Source: Vandiemenella viatica
Taxonomy: Eukaryota > Arthropoda > Insecta > Orthoptera > Morabidae
DNA: 64,000 bases
Reading direction: 5' to 3'
Assembly (NCBI GenBank): GCA_031002005.1
Contig: JARYHS010008074.1
Location: 266,353,930-266,417,929 of the forward strand
Shown here: positions 22,584 through 33,025 of the stretch, in pieces
Layout of the letters: the number at the start of each line of letters is the position of its first letter
Numbering within the stretch: the stretch's first letter is position 1
Notes under the pieces: model-generated
What the model was told of the DNA's origin: nothing
What the model saw: only the letters and a program-made list of their open reading frames with translations
Databases searched by the model: none
Translations under genes and position numbers: made by a program

Positions 22584-24040
22584 CAGGGTGGCCACAGACC
22601 TGGAAAACCTGGAAAATATGGAATTATCAGGGGATTTAAAGCCACCTTGAAATATCATGGAAATATCAGGGGAATTCAAGTAATTTAAAAAATTATCAGG
22701 GAATTTTAATTGCAACAACCCAAAATTTTATAATTTTTTGATCATTTATTTTAATATTGAACTTTTGCATTAAATGATTCAGCTTATATATTTTTGACAT
22801 AAAATAACCAACAAATACCGCATTTACACTAGCAACTTGCATCTCGTCTTGCACCTCATCGAGATATGACGACGAGATGTTTGTGCGCGAGCGCTGACAT
22901 GAACTCTCTCTGGAACTCATCATTTGAAATTATATTTTAAAAAAGTTGGATGACATCTAAATCATGTAAACTCAGAAGTTATATTTTTTACTGTATAAAT
23001 CAGCATTCATAGAGGAGTAAGTATATAAAGATGTTTTTATGTTTCACTAAACAGTTTTACAATTTCAAGCAAAGTTTGAAACAGATGTTCCAAATAAATT
23101 GAATTTGTGGAGAGTCTTCGAAGTCCTGTAGAATGTCACAAGCTGGTTTTGAACTTCTTCTGAGAAAAATTGAAACTTTAATATCAAAACAAAAGCCTAG
23201 ATTCAATATACCAATGCCAGCAAAAATGTGAATAGCGATAATTATACGGCTTTATAACTTTTTTTGTATTAATGATATAAGGCGAATTAAAGCAGGAACA
23301 AAATAATACGTAAGATCCTAAATAGATAGGATTTATAAAGTTTTGCGTCATTCAGAGCTCTTTCAAATGCTGAATCGATGTGACAGTATAAACATCGCGC
23401 TCGTGCCTTTGACTTGCTCCAAATAAACCGCTGCCAAGGCGAGCGGCACAGGCAAGCAACCACACAAAGTGAACCAACACGATTGGTTTATACAAACTCG
23501 TGTTCATGCTATCTTGCGTAGACTCACGGAAACTTACGCGAAAGTGTTAGAAGTGTTAGAAGAAATTGAAAATGGAACAAAAAAAGCTACAATAACTGAA
23601 CCAGAAGATTTGAAAAGAAAAGTGTAGCAAATGAAAAAAGGCATAAAAAAGCTAAGCTGTTGACTGAGTCAAGTTACTGATGAACAATTTAAAAATCTTC
23701 AATTATTTTATCCACCAAATATTAAAAGATTACTAATTTGTTTTAGTTCATATTAGTCATTTGACCTATCTTATTTTTGTGCTACTCATTTTTAATTATG
23801 CTTCATAAGATTACTGAATTAGTTATAAAATTTTCAAATAAACATTCTTAAACATGTTTCTTTTTCTAAGTTTTTGAGTTTTATATCAGATTTAATTATT
23901 TAGAATCAAAATCTAATTAAAACTTTAAATATCTTAACCATGCAAATGAAGTTTCTAAATCAGGGAAAAATATGACAAATTTCTCTGGAAAACCTGGAAA
24001 TATCAGGGAATTTTTAAATCATTACCTTGTGGCCACCCTG
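22584..24040. mobile_element. hAT-like element with CAGGGTGGCCACA ends
   Basis: It begins CAGGGTGGCCACAGACCTGG and ends TTGTGGCCACCCTG, flanked by TCTAT on both sides (22579-22583, 24041-24045). Repeats of TGGAAA(A/T)ATC(A)GGGGA crowd the first and last 100 bases. A + frame at about 23530-23690, EVLEEIENGTKKATITEPED, LKRKV, stop, MKKGIKKL, resembles the coiled-coil tail of the transposase remnant in the element at 103-2330; both also share a 5-bp target duplication. It interrupts the right terminal repeat of the Penelope-like element, and removing it restores that repeat. Confidence 0.82.
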
Positions 24041-24084
24041 TCTATCCTTCCTTAATTTTATATATATTGAAATAATCAGTGCTA

Positions 24085-24335
24085 AGTAGCAAAAAGGAAT
24101 GAAAATTTAGAGTAGGGAAATGAACCACTGCTTACATTAGGGGGCAGTTGTGCAGTATGAATACATGTAACAGACAAGAGCACTAAAGATATTGACATTT
24201 GTATGTATGGAAAATAGTAACAATGAAACTGCTGTTAGGCAACGGAAAATAAGAAATGATAGGAAAAATAAACCCATTACTCACCACAAATGAAGACAAT
24301 AGGTTCACAACAACCACATAAATATGAACTTTTTT
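24085..24335. repeat. Partial Penelope-type terminal repeats
   Basis: Two outer-end fragments: about 24085-24150 (AAAAAGGAATGAAAATTTAG, AGTAGGGAAATGAACCACTG, CTTACATTAGGGGG) and 24228-24320 (AGGCAACGGAAAATAAGAAA, TGATAGGAAAAATAAACCCA, TTACTCACCACAAATGAAGA). Neither keeps the core motif. Confidence 0.5.
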
Positions 24336-25437
24336 TTTTACAATATGTAAGTTTAAACATTAATCATAATTGAAGGACATATGACAAGAGTGTCAAATGT
24401 GTACTCACTGAAACTGTGCTGAGTCTTGAGGTGTACACATTTGATCCTCTTAACGTTCTTTCTCTAATCAGGATTAAGGTTTATAGCAGAATATTGTCTC
24501 CCACCCAATCTGCAGCAGCCTGTCATTTCCTTACAACCATCATTACCAAACTCCTCAACAATGCTCAATAACTCTCTTTGATATCCCACCCATATAGCTT
24601 TAATTCACCTACAAAACCCAAACAGTCAATTATGAATCTATTTTCTTCTCCTTTATCAGAATCCCAACTTTTGGTACTATCTAAAGAACTCACATTCTGA
24701 AAATTTGATCATGCCACCCTAATCCATAACTACTTATCTTTCTGCTTCATACTTTGCTGGAAGTACCACTTTGCCTCACTTCCATAGAGAGATATAGGAA
24801 CTGCCATCACTTTATAGAATTTCATCTTTGTTTCTCAGTTCCTAAGGTTTTATCTATTGTTCCTACATCTGATATTTGTTCACTTGGTTATCAGTATCGT
24901 TGCTTAGACTGTAAGTAATGTCAAAACTTGTTTAATCAGATAGCCAGTTATAACTATTTTTCTCTAATAGGGCCTTGAGCACAGAGGACTATTGTTCGTG
25001 GATATCTTCGGGTTGTAGTGCTCTGAACAGATTTTTAATTTGTGGAGGGCTCTTTGTAATCCATTTTCAGTATCCTCTATTGCTGGTAGGTCATCAGCAA
25101 AGTACATTTAAGGACATGCCTTGTCATAAGTTTACACTGTTCATTGGATATTCATTCCGCCACATATTAATGGCATGTTAAAAAGTGTTGATGAAATCCT
25201 ACTCCCTTGTCTCATGCCTTAGTTAATTGTTAACATTTCCTGTTTATTTCTTTTTCCAAGGAGTATCTTAATATTAAAATATAAACTCTTTACTGATTCT
25301 ATAATATGTTTTGGATATCCGTTTCTATGAAGGATTTCCCACAGCAATTTTCTATCTACTTTGTCAAAAGCTTTCTCGAAGTCCACAAAAGCAATGAATG
25401 TCGCTAAGTTATATTCCCTCCTTTTCTCTGTATTTCT

Positions 25438-25439
25438 CT

Positions 25440-25492
<53 letters not shown>
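25438..25492. repeat. (TC)n then (TA)n microsatellite
   Basis: A CT dinucleotide tract of about 35 bases passes directly into a TA tract of about 18. It lies at the left border of the Penelope-type repeat; a second TA tract at 26057-26082 lies right of it. Confidence 0.9.
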
Positions 25493-25494
<2 letters not shown>

Positions 25495-26021
25495 AGACAT
25501 TGGGATAGGAGAAAAACCACCGCTTACCAAAGATGAGGGCTCCAGCGGCGTCAAAACACGAAAAAACACACAAACACAAACATAATACAAATTTTCGAGC
25601 TTAGCTCTTCATCAGGTTGTAGGATGAGGTGGCTGCCCCGCGGAAGCTAGCAGCCAACTGAGGAGACCACACGGGGTGCACATGGTCGGCTGGTCGGGGT
25701 GGAGATGGAGGGGGGAGAAACAACATGGCGGGAGGCGGGGGTGGGGGTGGAAGGACCTAAGCACAGTGGAAACGCGGTTGCGGTCATAAGGTCACTGGCA
25801 TAAAACAAACCAAGGAAAACACGGGGGGGGGGGGGGAATCTACTGAAAACGAACTATAAGTGCCCCCATAAAGAATTATTCCACATGCAAAATTATTGAA
25901 AATATTACAAAGCTCGAAAATTTGTATTATGTTTGTGTTTGTGTGTTTTTTCGTGTTTTGACGCCGCTGGAGCCCTCATCTTTGGTAAGCGGTGGTTTTT
26001 CTCCTATCCCAATGTCTAATA
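25493..26021. repeat. Penelope-type inverted repeat pair with clear hammerhead-like core
   Basis: Outer ends TTAGACATTGGGATAGGAGA and the inverse at 26000-26021. Arms of about 110 bases run through ACCACCGCTTACCAAAGATG, AGGGCTCCAGCGGCGTCAAA and CATAATACAAATTTTCGAGC. On the minus strand of the left arm CTGATGA (25609-25615), AGAGCTAAGCTC (25597-25608, GAGC/GCTC stem) and GAAA (25593-25596) follow each other exactly as in a hammerhead catalytic core. The right arm keeps only GAGC then GAAAATTTG. The 290 bases between are GC-rich with G-runs (25825-25837) and no coding homology. Confidence 0.75.
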
Positions 26022-26055
26022 TATCCGCTCTCAGCGCCTTTGTTTCCAAACAATC

Positions 26056-26086
<31 letters not shown>

Positions 26087-26124
26087 TCTGAACAAGAATG
26101 TCCTAGTCTAAATCCATTTTGAAA

Positions 26125-26325
26125 TTCTGCTCGTTCTGGCCTCACATTTGGGAGGACGCCAGTTCGAATCCCCGTCCGCACATCCAGATTTGGGTTTTCC
26201 ATGCTCCAGATCACTCCAGGCAAATGCTGGGATGTTTCCTTCAAAAGGCTATGGTTGAATACCTTCCCATTCCTTATTCCCCTTCTGGTAGTTTGGCTTC
26301 TGGTATTTGTAAAAACAATCTAACA
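26125..26325 (+). repeat. tRNA-derived SINE copy inside the LINE remnant
   Basis: TCTGGCCTCACATTTGGGAG, box B AGTTCGAATCCCC, then ATCCAGATTTGGGTTTTCCA, GATCACTCCAGGCAAATGCT, GGGATGTTTCCTTCAAAAGG and CCTTCCCATTCCTTATTCCCC. The box A half is missing. It interrupts the minus-strand LINE frame between the YKICTKI and GFRLGHS blocks. Confidence 0.8.
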
Positions 26326-27431
26326 CTAATAATCTTGGTACAGATTTTATATTCTGCATTGAAACACTTATTCCCCTGTAATTGCTTGTGTCCTCATTTC
26401 TTGAAAATAGAGATTATAGTTGCTATTAATCACTGTTCTGGTATTTTACTTTTAAACCGGCACATGTTTATTGGATGTAAAAGCCAATACTTTAGTAGCA
26501 CTCCCCAAAACTAATTCTTCAATGACTTCTTCTGATCCAGCTGCTTTTCTGTTTTGCTTAAAGCTTCATTTAATTCTTCTATCATTATGTGATCTAGTCT
26601 TTCTATTGGGTCTTCTTGTATCACCATTTTGTCATTAAACCAGATGTTTTTGTAGCGTTTTATCCATTCTTGTAGTTCTATTACTTTCAGTGGTGTTCAA
26701 ACTTATTACTATTATAAAGGAAAAGTCCATGTGCCCAAAAACGTAATTTTCTATCCAACTGACAAATTTATTCCAGCTTTCTCTGTGTGCTTTGTTTACT
26801 TTGTATCTTGTTTTATTTCTTTATTGCTTGTAATTTTCTCTTGCTTTATCTGTACCCTTCTGTATAAATGCCATAAGCCTTTTGTTTCTCTTCCACTACT
26901 TCTTTTGTCTCTTAATTCCATATCTTAATACCCTTCCTTTTTCTGCTTACTCTTGTTTTACCTAACACTTCAACTGCTATTTTTGTGACACATTCTTTTG
27001 TGTTTTGCCATTCTGTATGTACCTTCCTTTTTTTTGGTTTCTCTAATAGTGTTAGACATTTAGTCAACCTTCTTGGGTACAGATCTTTAATACTGTCTTC
27101 CTGCAACAGGCCATTTTTAAACTTTCAGAATGTTTACTTTCTTTTTTGTGTCATTTTACCTCCATTTTTCAAAGTACTAATTTGCTTATTACAGCAGAGT
27201 CCCACTAACAAATCCCGGTATTCCAAACATTTGGTTAATCCGAACATGGCAAAAAATTAGTCTAACTTGTAGACTGTCAGACTTTAGACCCCCGAGTATA
27301 TGTTGAAGGGTATTTACTCCATATGTCTGTGTTACAATTATTTCTTCAAAATGAGTCCTACACATCGAGAAATTAACACGCAAACATATGTGCATATCTT
27401 TTAAATATTATAATTTTGGTACATTACTTTA

Positions 27432-27512
27432 AAGTGTCAGCGTGGTGTATGCGGTAAGGCACTAACTTCCCATTTTGCGAAGCCGGTTTCAAATCCCCAT
27501 ACTGCCAAATAT
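27432..27512 (+). repeat. tRNA-like segment (left arm)
   Basis: GTCAGCGTGGTGTATGCGGT looks like a box A (TGGTGTATGCGG) and GCCGGTTTCAAATCCCC a box B. Spacing of about 45 bases fits a tRNA or tRNA-derived SINE head. A full cloverleaf cannot be confirmed by eye; the paired copy on the opposite arm has a better box B. Confidence 0.45.
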
Positions 27513-27777
27513 TTTTATTTCTTTTTTATATGCAGTAATCATTGAGCATTGATTTTTTTTCATTTAAAATTCATTTACGAATTTTTATTATGCGAAATAA
27601 CTTTTAAAATAAAATATTAGAGAATATACAGTCCCAACTTTTTTTTTTAGAAAATAATTTTTCATTGTTTATTGTTGATAAGTTTATTGTTTATGTGTGT
27701 GTGTGTGGTGTGTTTTTTTTTTTAAATGAAATAAAATCATTGCTCAATGATTACTGCATATATAAAAAGAAATAAAA

Positions 27778-27860
27778 ATATTTGGCAGTATGGGGATTTG
27801 AACCCGGGTTCACAAAATGGGAAGTTAGCGTCTTACCGCATACACCACACTGATACTTTA
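27778..27860 (-). repeat. tRNA-like segment (right arm)
   Basis: Minus strand: GTCAGTGTGGTGTATGCGGT, then AAGACGCTAACTTCCCATTT, then GAACCCGGGTTCAAATCCCC, a near-consensus polymerase III box B (GGTTCAAATCC). Probably a tRNA-derived SINE head, not a functional tRNA. Confidence 0.5.
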
Positions 27861-28318
27861 AAGTAATGTAGTAAAATTATGATATTTAAAAGATATGCAC
27901 ATATGTTTGCGCTTTAATTTCTCCATACCTAGGGCTCATTTTGAAGAAATAATTGTAACACAGACATATGGAGTAAATACCCTTCAACATATACTCGGGG
28001 ATCGAAATCCATTCTGAACAGGTCTGATGGTTCCCAATTAAGTATGAAAATGGTAAATGAATTAAAACACAGTTCATGAAAATACAGTTCATACTGTATT
28101 TAATTGCGTGGTTAACCGCTGTACATATACACAATTTTAATTTACCCAGTACAGTACACATGTATTAGAAAAATTAGCAAGAAAACATTAAGTTTAAACA
28201 ATGCATAACAGTGAAAGAAAAACTGTCAAACTTATAACAATAGTTACAATGCTTACAAGTGCCGATTTTATTCTCACTTCTTAGAAGATGAAAACTCGGT
28301 CATGGTTTTTTGGCGTAA

Positions 28319-28445
28319 TTAAAGCAGTCTGTTATATGACACAAAGTTACGCCATCCTCTCATAAAAATTAAATCAGCAGGTGTAGCAGTGGCCTGTTGC
28401 TCCAAATAGCGTAGCACGAGATCAAGGGCTTCTGCTGCGTCACTG
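28319..28445 (-). pseudogene. Tigger/CENP-B-like transposase C-terminal tail
   Basis: Minus-strand frame DAAEALDLVLRYLEQQATAT, PADLIFMRRWRNFVSYNRLL, ending TAA at 28319. The pattern A-x-x-ALDxxLRYxEQQ...D-x-x-FMRRWRN is typical of Tigger-type transposases near their C-terminus. Upstream catalytic sequence was not recognised, so only the tail remains. Confidence 0.75.
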
Positions 28446-28768
28446 TGTATTTCAGTTTGCTCATGACGAAAAATACACCACTACACACGAATGCATACAA
28501 TACGTCTATCAAATGTGCCAGCAATTGACAGCTAACCTTAACTGAGCAGTTTGTGAGCCGGCTGACAGTATACTGACCTCGAACAGTTCAAACATCTCAA
28601 TAAGAAAGGGAGGGAGTGAGTCATTGTCCCTCCTCTGGTTCCCTGTTGTTACCATGGTATACCTACTTATTAGCTTAGTATACTTCATTCTAGAAAATGG
28701 TCACTGTAATTCTGGCTAATCTGAACAAATCGGTAATCCAATTAGTTCAGAAGCGGTACTCTACTGTA

Positions 28769-30501
28769 CTTTCATGAAAAGTTGACAAGTGCCATGCTCC
28801 ATCTTAATGGGAACAATCGCTTACAACTACTTAACATGACTCCCCCTTAATCAGTTTTTTTTTTCATATTTCTTAGTGCTACTGTGAATAGTTCTGACAA
28901 ATACTGAATCATGACAATTACTTATGTATGATATGGGATGCCTGGGAGTGGTAGTACCTTTCAAGTATGATTGACCATGTCATGACTCAAGACAAGTCAT
29001 GCAGATTGGTCCACACCATACATCCAACCCTCACTTGTTGTCTCGAAGAGCTATCACCTGGGCAACAGTGTTGGTCCACTGGCTAAACCAGATGAGGGAA
29101 ATCCGCAGTCCTGTAGGTTTGATAGGGGACTATCAAAGGCTAAGGGAGTCAACCCTAATAGAAAATCAAACGCTGGTCTGGAAGTGTCAGTGTGGCAGCC
29201 CTACAGTCAGACTTGCTACCTCTTTACTAGTAACCAATTGGCTGGACTAAACATTTTTGCTTTCATGTCTCAAACAAGAAGAAGAAGAAGAAGAAGATTC
29301 CTACTTGTTATATTTACCTCATGTGTATGCACAACTTCCTGTAAAGCATTTCCCCCATTAAAGCATCAGATTCTTTCATACAATACAAGTACTGCCTCAC
29401 TTCTCATAACATTGTCTAGTCAGCTTACGAACACTCTTGGTCACTGACAAAATGCATTCCCATCCGATAACCTTTTGTGATGTCATTACTCTCTACACTA
29501 TTGAACTGTTAAACCATTTCTAATTGCACTTTTAGCTTCATATCTTACTCCATTTTATTGAGCCTTCACATCTGAGTAAATAATGTTGTCTGAAGCAGGT
29601 TTTCTCATTTACTGTTAACTCTTGCCTTCCTTGACAACCTCCATTTCAACCATCCAGGTTTATTTTCAGCCCCTACCTTTTGGCAGATTTTTTGCATTCC
29701 TTATATTCACTTCTTCAACTCTTGATCCCTTAACAACTTCAACCCCAATGAACATTCTTTCAGATCTCCGTTGCCTCAATTGGCAACATCTATATGCATC
29801 CTTCATATACCTAACAAATTACTTCTGCATGTAGACCTTCTCATATCATGTTATCACCATTGACTCTAGGTGTGATTACCAAAATTCACTCCAAGGGTTT
29901 CTCCAATACAGATTCTGCCATATAATTTTTTCAACTGTCCCTAAGGTTGTTTACTGTAGATTTTTTTCTTAAACACCATGTAATCCTTGTTAATTCTCAG
30001 AAGATATTTCATTTTCATCTGCATATTACCACTTTTTACTATTAAGCAAATTTTTCCTATTGCTTCTTATGAATATTACTTCTAGAAATTTCTTCTCTGT
30101 ATAATTAATTATCTTCCTTGGTGCCTCTACAACACTATAATTTATTTTAATTGTTAGTACCATTTTTTCACGTACTGTAATGTTTAACCCCTCTTTTCTG
30201 ACTGCAACATTATGTCTTTTTTTAATGTTGTTATGCAGTTTCTCAGTGTTCCAATTGCAAAACATTACTTGATCTTAGATCCTCTTATCACAAATAATTT
30301 ACACTGGCAAGTAGTATTAACGTCCCTGAATATACTGAATTATTACAAATGTCTCATAACTGCTGACGGAGATCACTATTAATTCTGAATGCAGCTCTCC
30401 TATACATATCCTTGTGATTAGATTTAACCACCTAGCTAATTTGAAACTTTTCACTTAAGTAGACAAATTGGAAGCTTATAGACTACATTATGAATTGAAA
30501 T
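28769..30501. other. Intron DNA with a probable LINE UTR piece and (GAA)n tract
   Basis: Around 28990-29265 there is a moderately GC-richer segment ending GTGGCAGCCCTACAGTCAGA, CTTGCTACCTCTTTACTAGT and CAAACAAGAAGAAGAAGAAG (repeat at 29274-29297). A simple repeat right after such text suggests an untranslated end of a non-LTR element, but no coding part is attached. From 29300 to 30500 only AT-rich DNA with non-homologous short frames is seen. Confidence 0.45.
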
Positions 30502-31097
30502 AAATAACTCTCGGATTTTCAGCCGGTTAATTGATTTATTTACATCATCTAACAACGTTTTGGCAACTGCCATCGTTTCCTTCATCAGGTTAATCTTCCG
30601 AGCAGATGCCGTCATGACACGTCGACCAATGGAAGATAAGTCGTTCGTGATTGGTCAGTTCCAGAGCCCTCGTGTAATGCCGCCGGTTAAGCAACGATGA
30701 GTGTGGAGAGCACTTGGATGGGTGACCGCACATGCCAACTGTTAAACAACGTTATGTGTGGTTTTTACTTGGATGGGTGTCCACTCAAGATACTGCCATG
30801 GAGCTATTAAATGCCATCCAGTTGTGGAGCTACGGGATGCAGCCATGAGATGCAGAGATGCAACCAAACCGGTTTGACCCCGTCTATGGCCGTGTGCATC
30901 GCCAACCAATCACAGAGCAGCGTGAAGCTTCCCTTGGCAACAGGCTATTTATAGGAGCCAGGACTGGCTCGCGAGTCAGTCAGTGTCTTGTCCTTGTAAG
31001 TAAGAGTTAACCTGATGAAGGCAACGATGGCAGTTGCCGAAACGTTGTTAGATGATGTAAATAAATCAATTAACCGGCTGAAATCCTGAGAGTTAAT
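30502..31097. mobile_element. Hammerhead-flanked element with 5S rRNA-like pieces
   Basis: Inverted arms of about 93 bases (30502-30595 and 31005-31097) differ at only a few positions. On the + strand the right arm reads CTGATGA (31012-31018), GGCAAC...GTTGCC (31020-31025 with 31033-31038, a perfect 6-bp stem II) and GAAA (31039-31042), then CGTTGTTAGATGATGTAAAT. The left arm has the inverse with GAAA changed to AAAA. Between the arms are 5S rRNA-like segments and GC-rich text but no open frame of note. Terminal repeats with hammerhead motifs are known from Penelope-like elements, so this is likely a non-autonomous relative. Confidence 0.75.
30685..30780 (+). repeat. Tandem 5S rRNA-derived segments
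   Basis: GGTTAAGCAACG (30685-30696) and ACTTGGATGGGTGACCGC (30712-30729) match, with the right order and approximate spacing, the part of animal 5S rRNA that includes the internal promoter (GTTAAGCAACG...GTACTTGGATGGGTGACCGC). A second, weaker copy follows at 30741-30780 (GTTAAACAACG ... ACTTGGATGGGTG). Neither has the 5S 5' third or its terminal stem, so these are derived fragments and not a 5S gene. Confidence 0.7.
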
Positions 31098-31212
31098 TAT
31101 TTCAATAATATGCTGGGAAAAACTAAAATGTCATACATTATGAATTATATATTCCCTCACATTTCAAATGACTTCTGTAATTACTCCCAATTTATTCACC
31201 ATCTGCATTTAA

Positions 31213-33010
31213 TTTTTTTTTTTTTTTTTTCCGAATCACCCATCTTTGGGGTATGTCAGATCAATCACTTCTTGGATGCTTTCATTTTCTTCTTCTCCCA
31301 GTATTTCTTCATTTTATCTGATCTCTTCCTTCTTTCCTCTTCTGATATTTGAATCGGTTTTCTGGTGTTTATCGCAACTTGGAACCTCTTACTTTTGTCT
31401 TTGGTCATGGTCTTGGCTGTACCATTCTTTAACATCTCTTCGGTAATCTGGAGTTCTCTCAGATCCTTTTCCACTTCCTTAAACCAGTTGGGCTTAGTCT
31501 TTTTTTCATAAAAGAAGTCAAAGATTTTTTTGTTAGTCTGTTAGGATTCATTCGGAATATGTGTCCATAGAAATCAATCCTTTTTTTTCTCATGGTTTCC
31601 TAGAGTCTCTCGGACTTTGCGTAAAGGGCTTCGTTCCTGTAGAAAACTTGTTTGTTATTCTGGAATTTGGGACCCATGATCTTCCTCAAAATTTTCCTCT
31701 CTTTGATTTCCAATTTCTCCATTTGTCCTTTCCTCCCCATGACTAGTGTCTCATTACTGTGTTGTAATGTCTTATCTTTGTGTTCCAAGAGAGGCTTTTG
31801 TTATTGTAAGTGTTTTTGGTCTTCTGGAAGGCTAATTCCATTTTGGTCCTTCTCGCTTCCATTGTTTTACCTTCAAGGTTGTTCCATTCAATCCATTCCC
31901 CTAGGTACTTGAAACTCCTAACCACCTCTATTTTATGAGCTCCTACTCGGACTCTCGTAGGAGTGTCTGGTATATTTGTCATAATCTTTGTTTTTTCGAA
32001 AGAAATCTTAAGTCCTAACTTCCCTGTCTGCTCTTGTAATTCGGCGATTTGTTATTTGGCTTCCTCCCATGTTTCTGCGAGCATTGCCATATCATCAGCG
32101 AATGCTAAACACTTAATCGTAACTCCTTTATTTTTTGTTCCAAGTCTAATTCCTCCTCTGGTTCTTGAATTCCATTCTCTCACAACTTTTTCGAGTGCAC
32201 AATTGAACAACAGGCGGGAGAGGCCATCCCCTTGCCGGATCCCTGTTCTGATCTCAAAAGGTTCTGACAGTTCACCCATGAATCTAACTTTTGAGGTCGT
32301 ACTTGTGAGGGTTTCTTTGATGATATTCAGGGTTTTCCTGTCCAAGCCAAATTCCTCCAAAATATTGAATAGCGACCCTCTGTCTATGGAATCGTAAGCT
32401 TTTTGGAAGTCCACAAAAGTCACTATATATGGTTTCGCCCATTGCTTCTGGTATGCTAAAATGTCTCTGAGGTTTAGGATCTGTTCAGGGCAAGACCTTC
32501 CTTTCCTGAACCCTGCTTGATACTCCCCGATTTGGCAGTCCAACTGGGATTCTGCTCGTTCAAGTAATGCTCTGGACAATATCTTATAGGTCACATCCAC
32601 CAGAGAAATCCCTCTGTAGTTGTTCGGATCAGATTTAGAGCCTCTTTTGTGTAGAGGGTGTATAAGGGCCATTTTCCATTCCTCTGGAATCAATTCTTTC
32701 TTCCATATCTCTTCAAAAAATTTCTGGATTGAGATAATTGCATTTTTGCTAGCATATTTCCATAATTCGGCTGTTATCTGATTTTCCCCTGATGCCTTAA
32801 AATTTTCCATGTGAGTCAGAATTGTCTGGATCTCACTTATAGATGGGGGTTTAGAGTCAGGGTTGGTGGAAGACTTCTTTCCATCATCGAACACCATCTT
32901 TTGGAGTGGTTCTTCGCAATTTAGGAGTTCCTTGAAGTAGTCTGCCAGTATCTTGCAGTTGCCCCTATTACTATATGCCATGTTCCCTTTTTTATCCTGA
33001 AGTTGGAGGG
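31213..33010 (-). mobile_element. RTE-like LINE, 5'-truncated with 3' A-tail
   Basis: An 18-base T run at 31213-31230 is the A-tail of a minus-strand element. The polymerase is continuous from about 33000 to 32052, with NYRGISLVDVTYKILSRALL (fingers), GFRKGRSCPEQI, FVDFQKAYDSIDRGSLF and the catalytic LAFADDMAMLAE (FADD at 32091-32102). One in-frame stop follows at about 32050, then ELQEQTGKLGLKISFEKTKI and SFKYLGEWIEWN. Frameshifts near 31790 and a stop near 31600 precede the C-terminal zinc-knuckle-less tail (RRKRSDKMKKYWEKKKM). The left half of the endonuclease-linker is missing; the copy ends at a 13-base G run (33013-33025). Confidence 0.85.
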
Positions 33011-33025
33011 TTGGGGGGGGGGGGG

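Larger units (their letters stand above)
21466..24062 (-). mobile_element. Penelope-like retroelement with inverted terminal repeats, split by a hAT-like insertion
   Basis: Left terminal repeat (21466-21595): AAGGCAATAAAACTAATGGA, GGATAGGGAAATATGACCCA, GCACTTACCATAAATGAAAG, ending ACAATATTTTGG. Right terminal repeat is its inverse (22490-22583), GCCGAAATATTTT through GTGTTGGGTCATATTTCTCT, interrupted after TCTAT and resumed at 24046 with CCTTCCTTAATTTTA. The minus strand between encodes the end of the reverse transcriptase and the GIY-YIG linker. Inverted long-terminal-repeat-like ends plus a GIY-YIG module define Penelope-like elements. Most of the reverse transcriptase is missing. Confidence 0.8.
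24480..27180 (-). mobile_element. RTE-like LINE remnant, interrupted by two insertions
   Basis: Reading on the minus strand from right to left: the linker before the polymerase (EVLGKTRVSRKRKGIKIWN, 26912-27106); the fingers (IERLDHIMIEELNEALSKTE near 26600; FNAEYKICTKI near 26350); a SINE at 26125-26320; NGFRLGHSCSDKI near 26085-26122; a Penelope-type repeat at 25493-26021; then REYNLATFIAFVDFEKAFDK, VDRKLLWEILHRNGYP near 25420-25310; YFADDLPAIEDTENGLQRAL near 25105-25050; and FYKVMAVPISLYGSEAKW near 24820-24760. Stops and frameshifts occur throughout. The catalytic YFADD box is intact as text. Confidence 0.78.
27288..28002. repeat. Long inverted repeat with two tRNA-like segments
   Basis: Arms of about 285 bases: left 27288-27572 and right 27719-28002, inverses of each other with few differences, separated by about 145 AT-rich bases including a GT run. 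Shared landmarks are CCCCCGAGTATATGTTGAAG outermost, TTTACTCCATATGTCTGTGT, CATATGTGCATATCTTTTAA and TTTCATTTAAA innermost. Each arm carries a tRNA-like segment. Confidence 0.85.
27192..28766 (-). mobile_element. Tigger-like element carrying a large palindrome
   Basis: TA-flanked (27190-27191, 28767-28768) ends: CAGCAGAGTCCCACTAACAA left, and right GAAGCGGTACTCTACTG, the inverse of CAGTAGAGTACCGCTTC. Both ends continue with AATCC.GAAC-type subterminal text (left TTTGGTTAATCCGAACATGG; right ATTCTGGCTAATCTGAACAA). It encodes a transposase C-terminus on the minus strand and contains an inverted repeat of about 0.7 kb (27288-28002) that is probably a later insertion or rearrangement. Confidence 0.8.

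Noticed and set aside
27432..27860. Genuine tRNA genes in the palindrome
   Set aside because: Box-like motifs are present, but I could not fit a full cloverleaf or acceptor stem, and the location in a mobile inverted repeat fits a SINE head better.
30685..30780. A functional 5S rRNA gene
   Set aside because: Only the internal-promoter part is similar, the 5' third and terminal stem are absent, and the second copy is more decayed. It is better explained as derived sequence inside a repeat.
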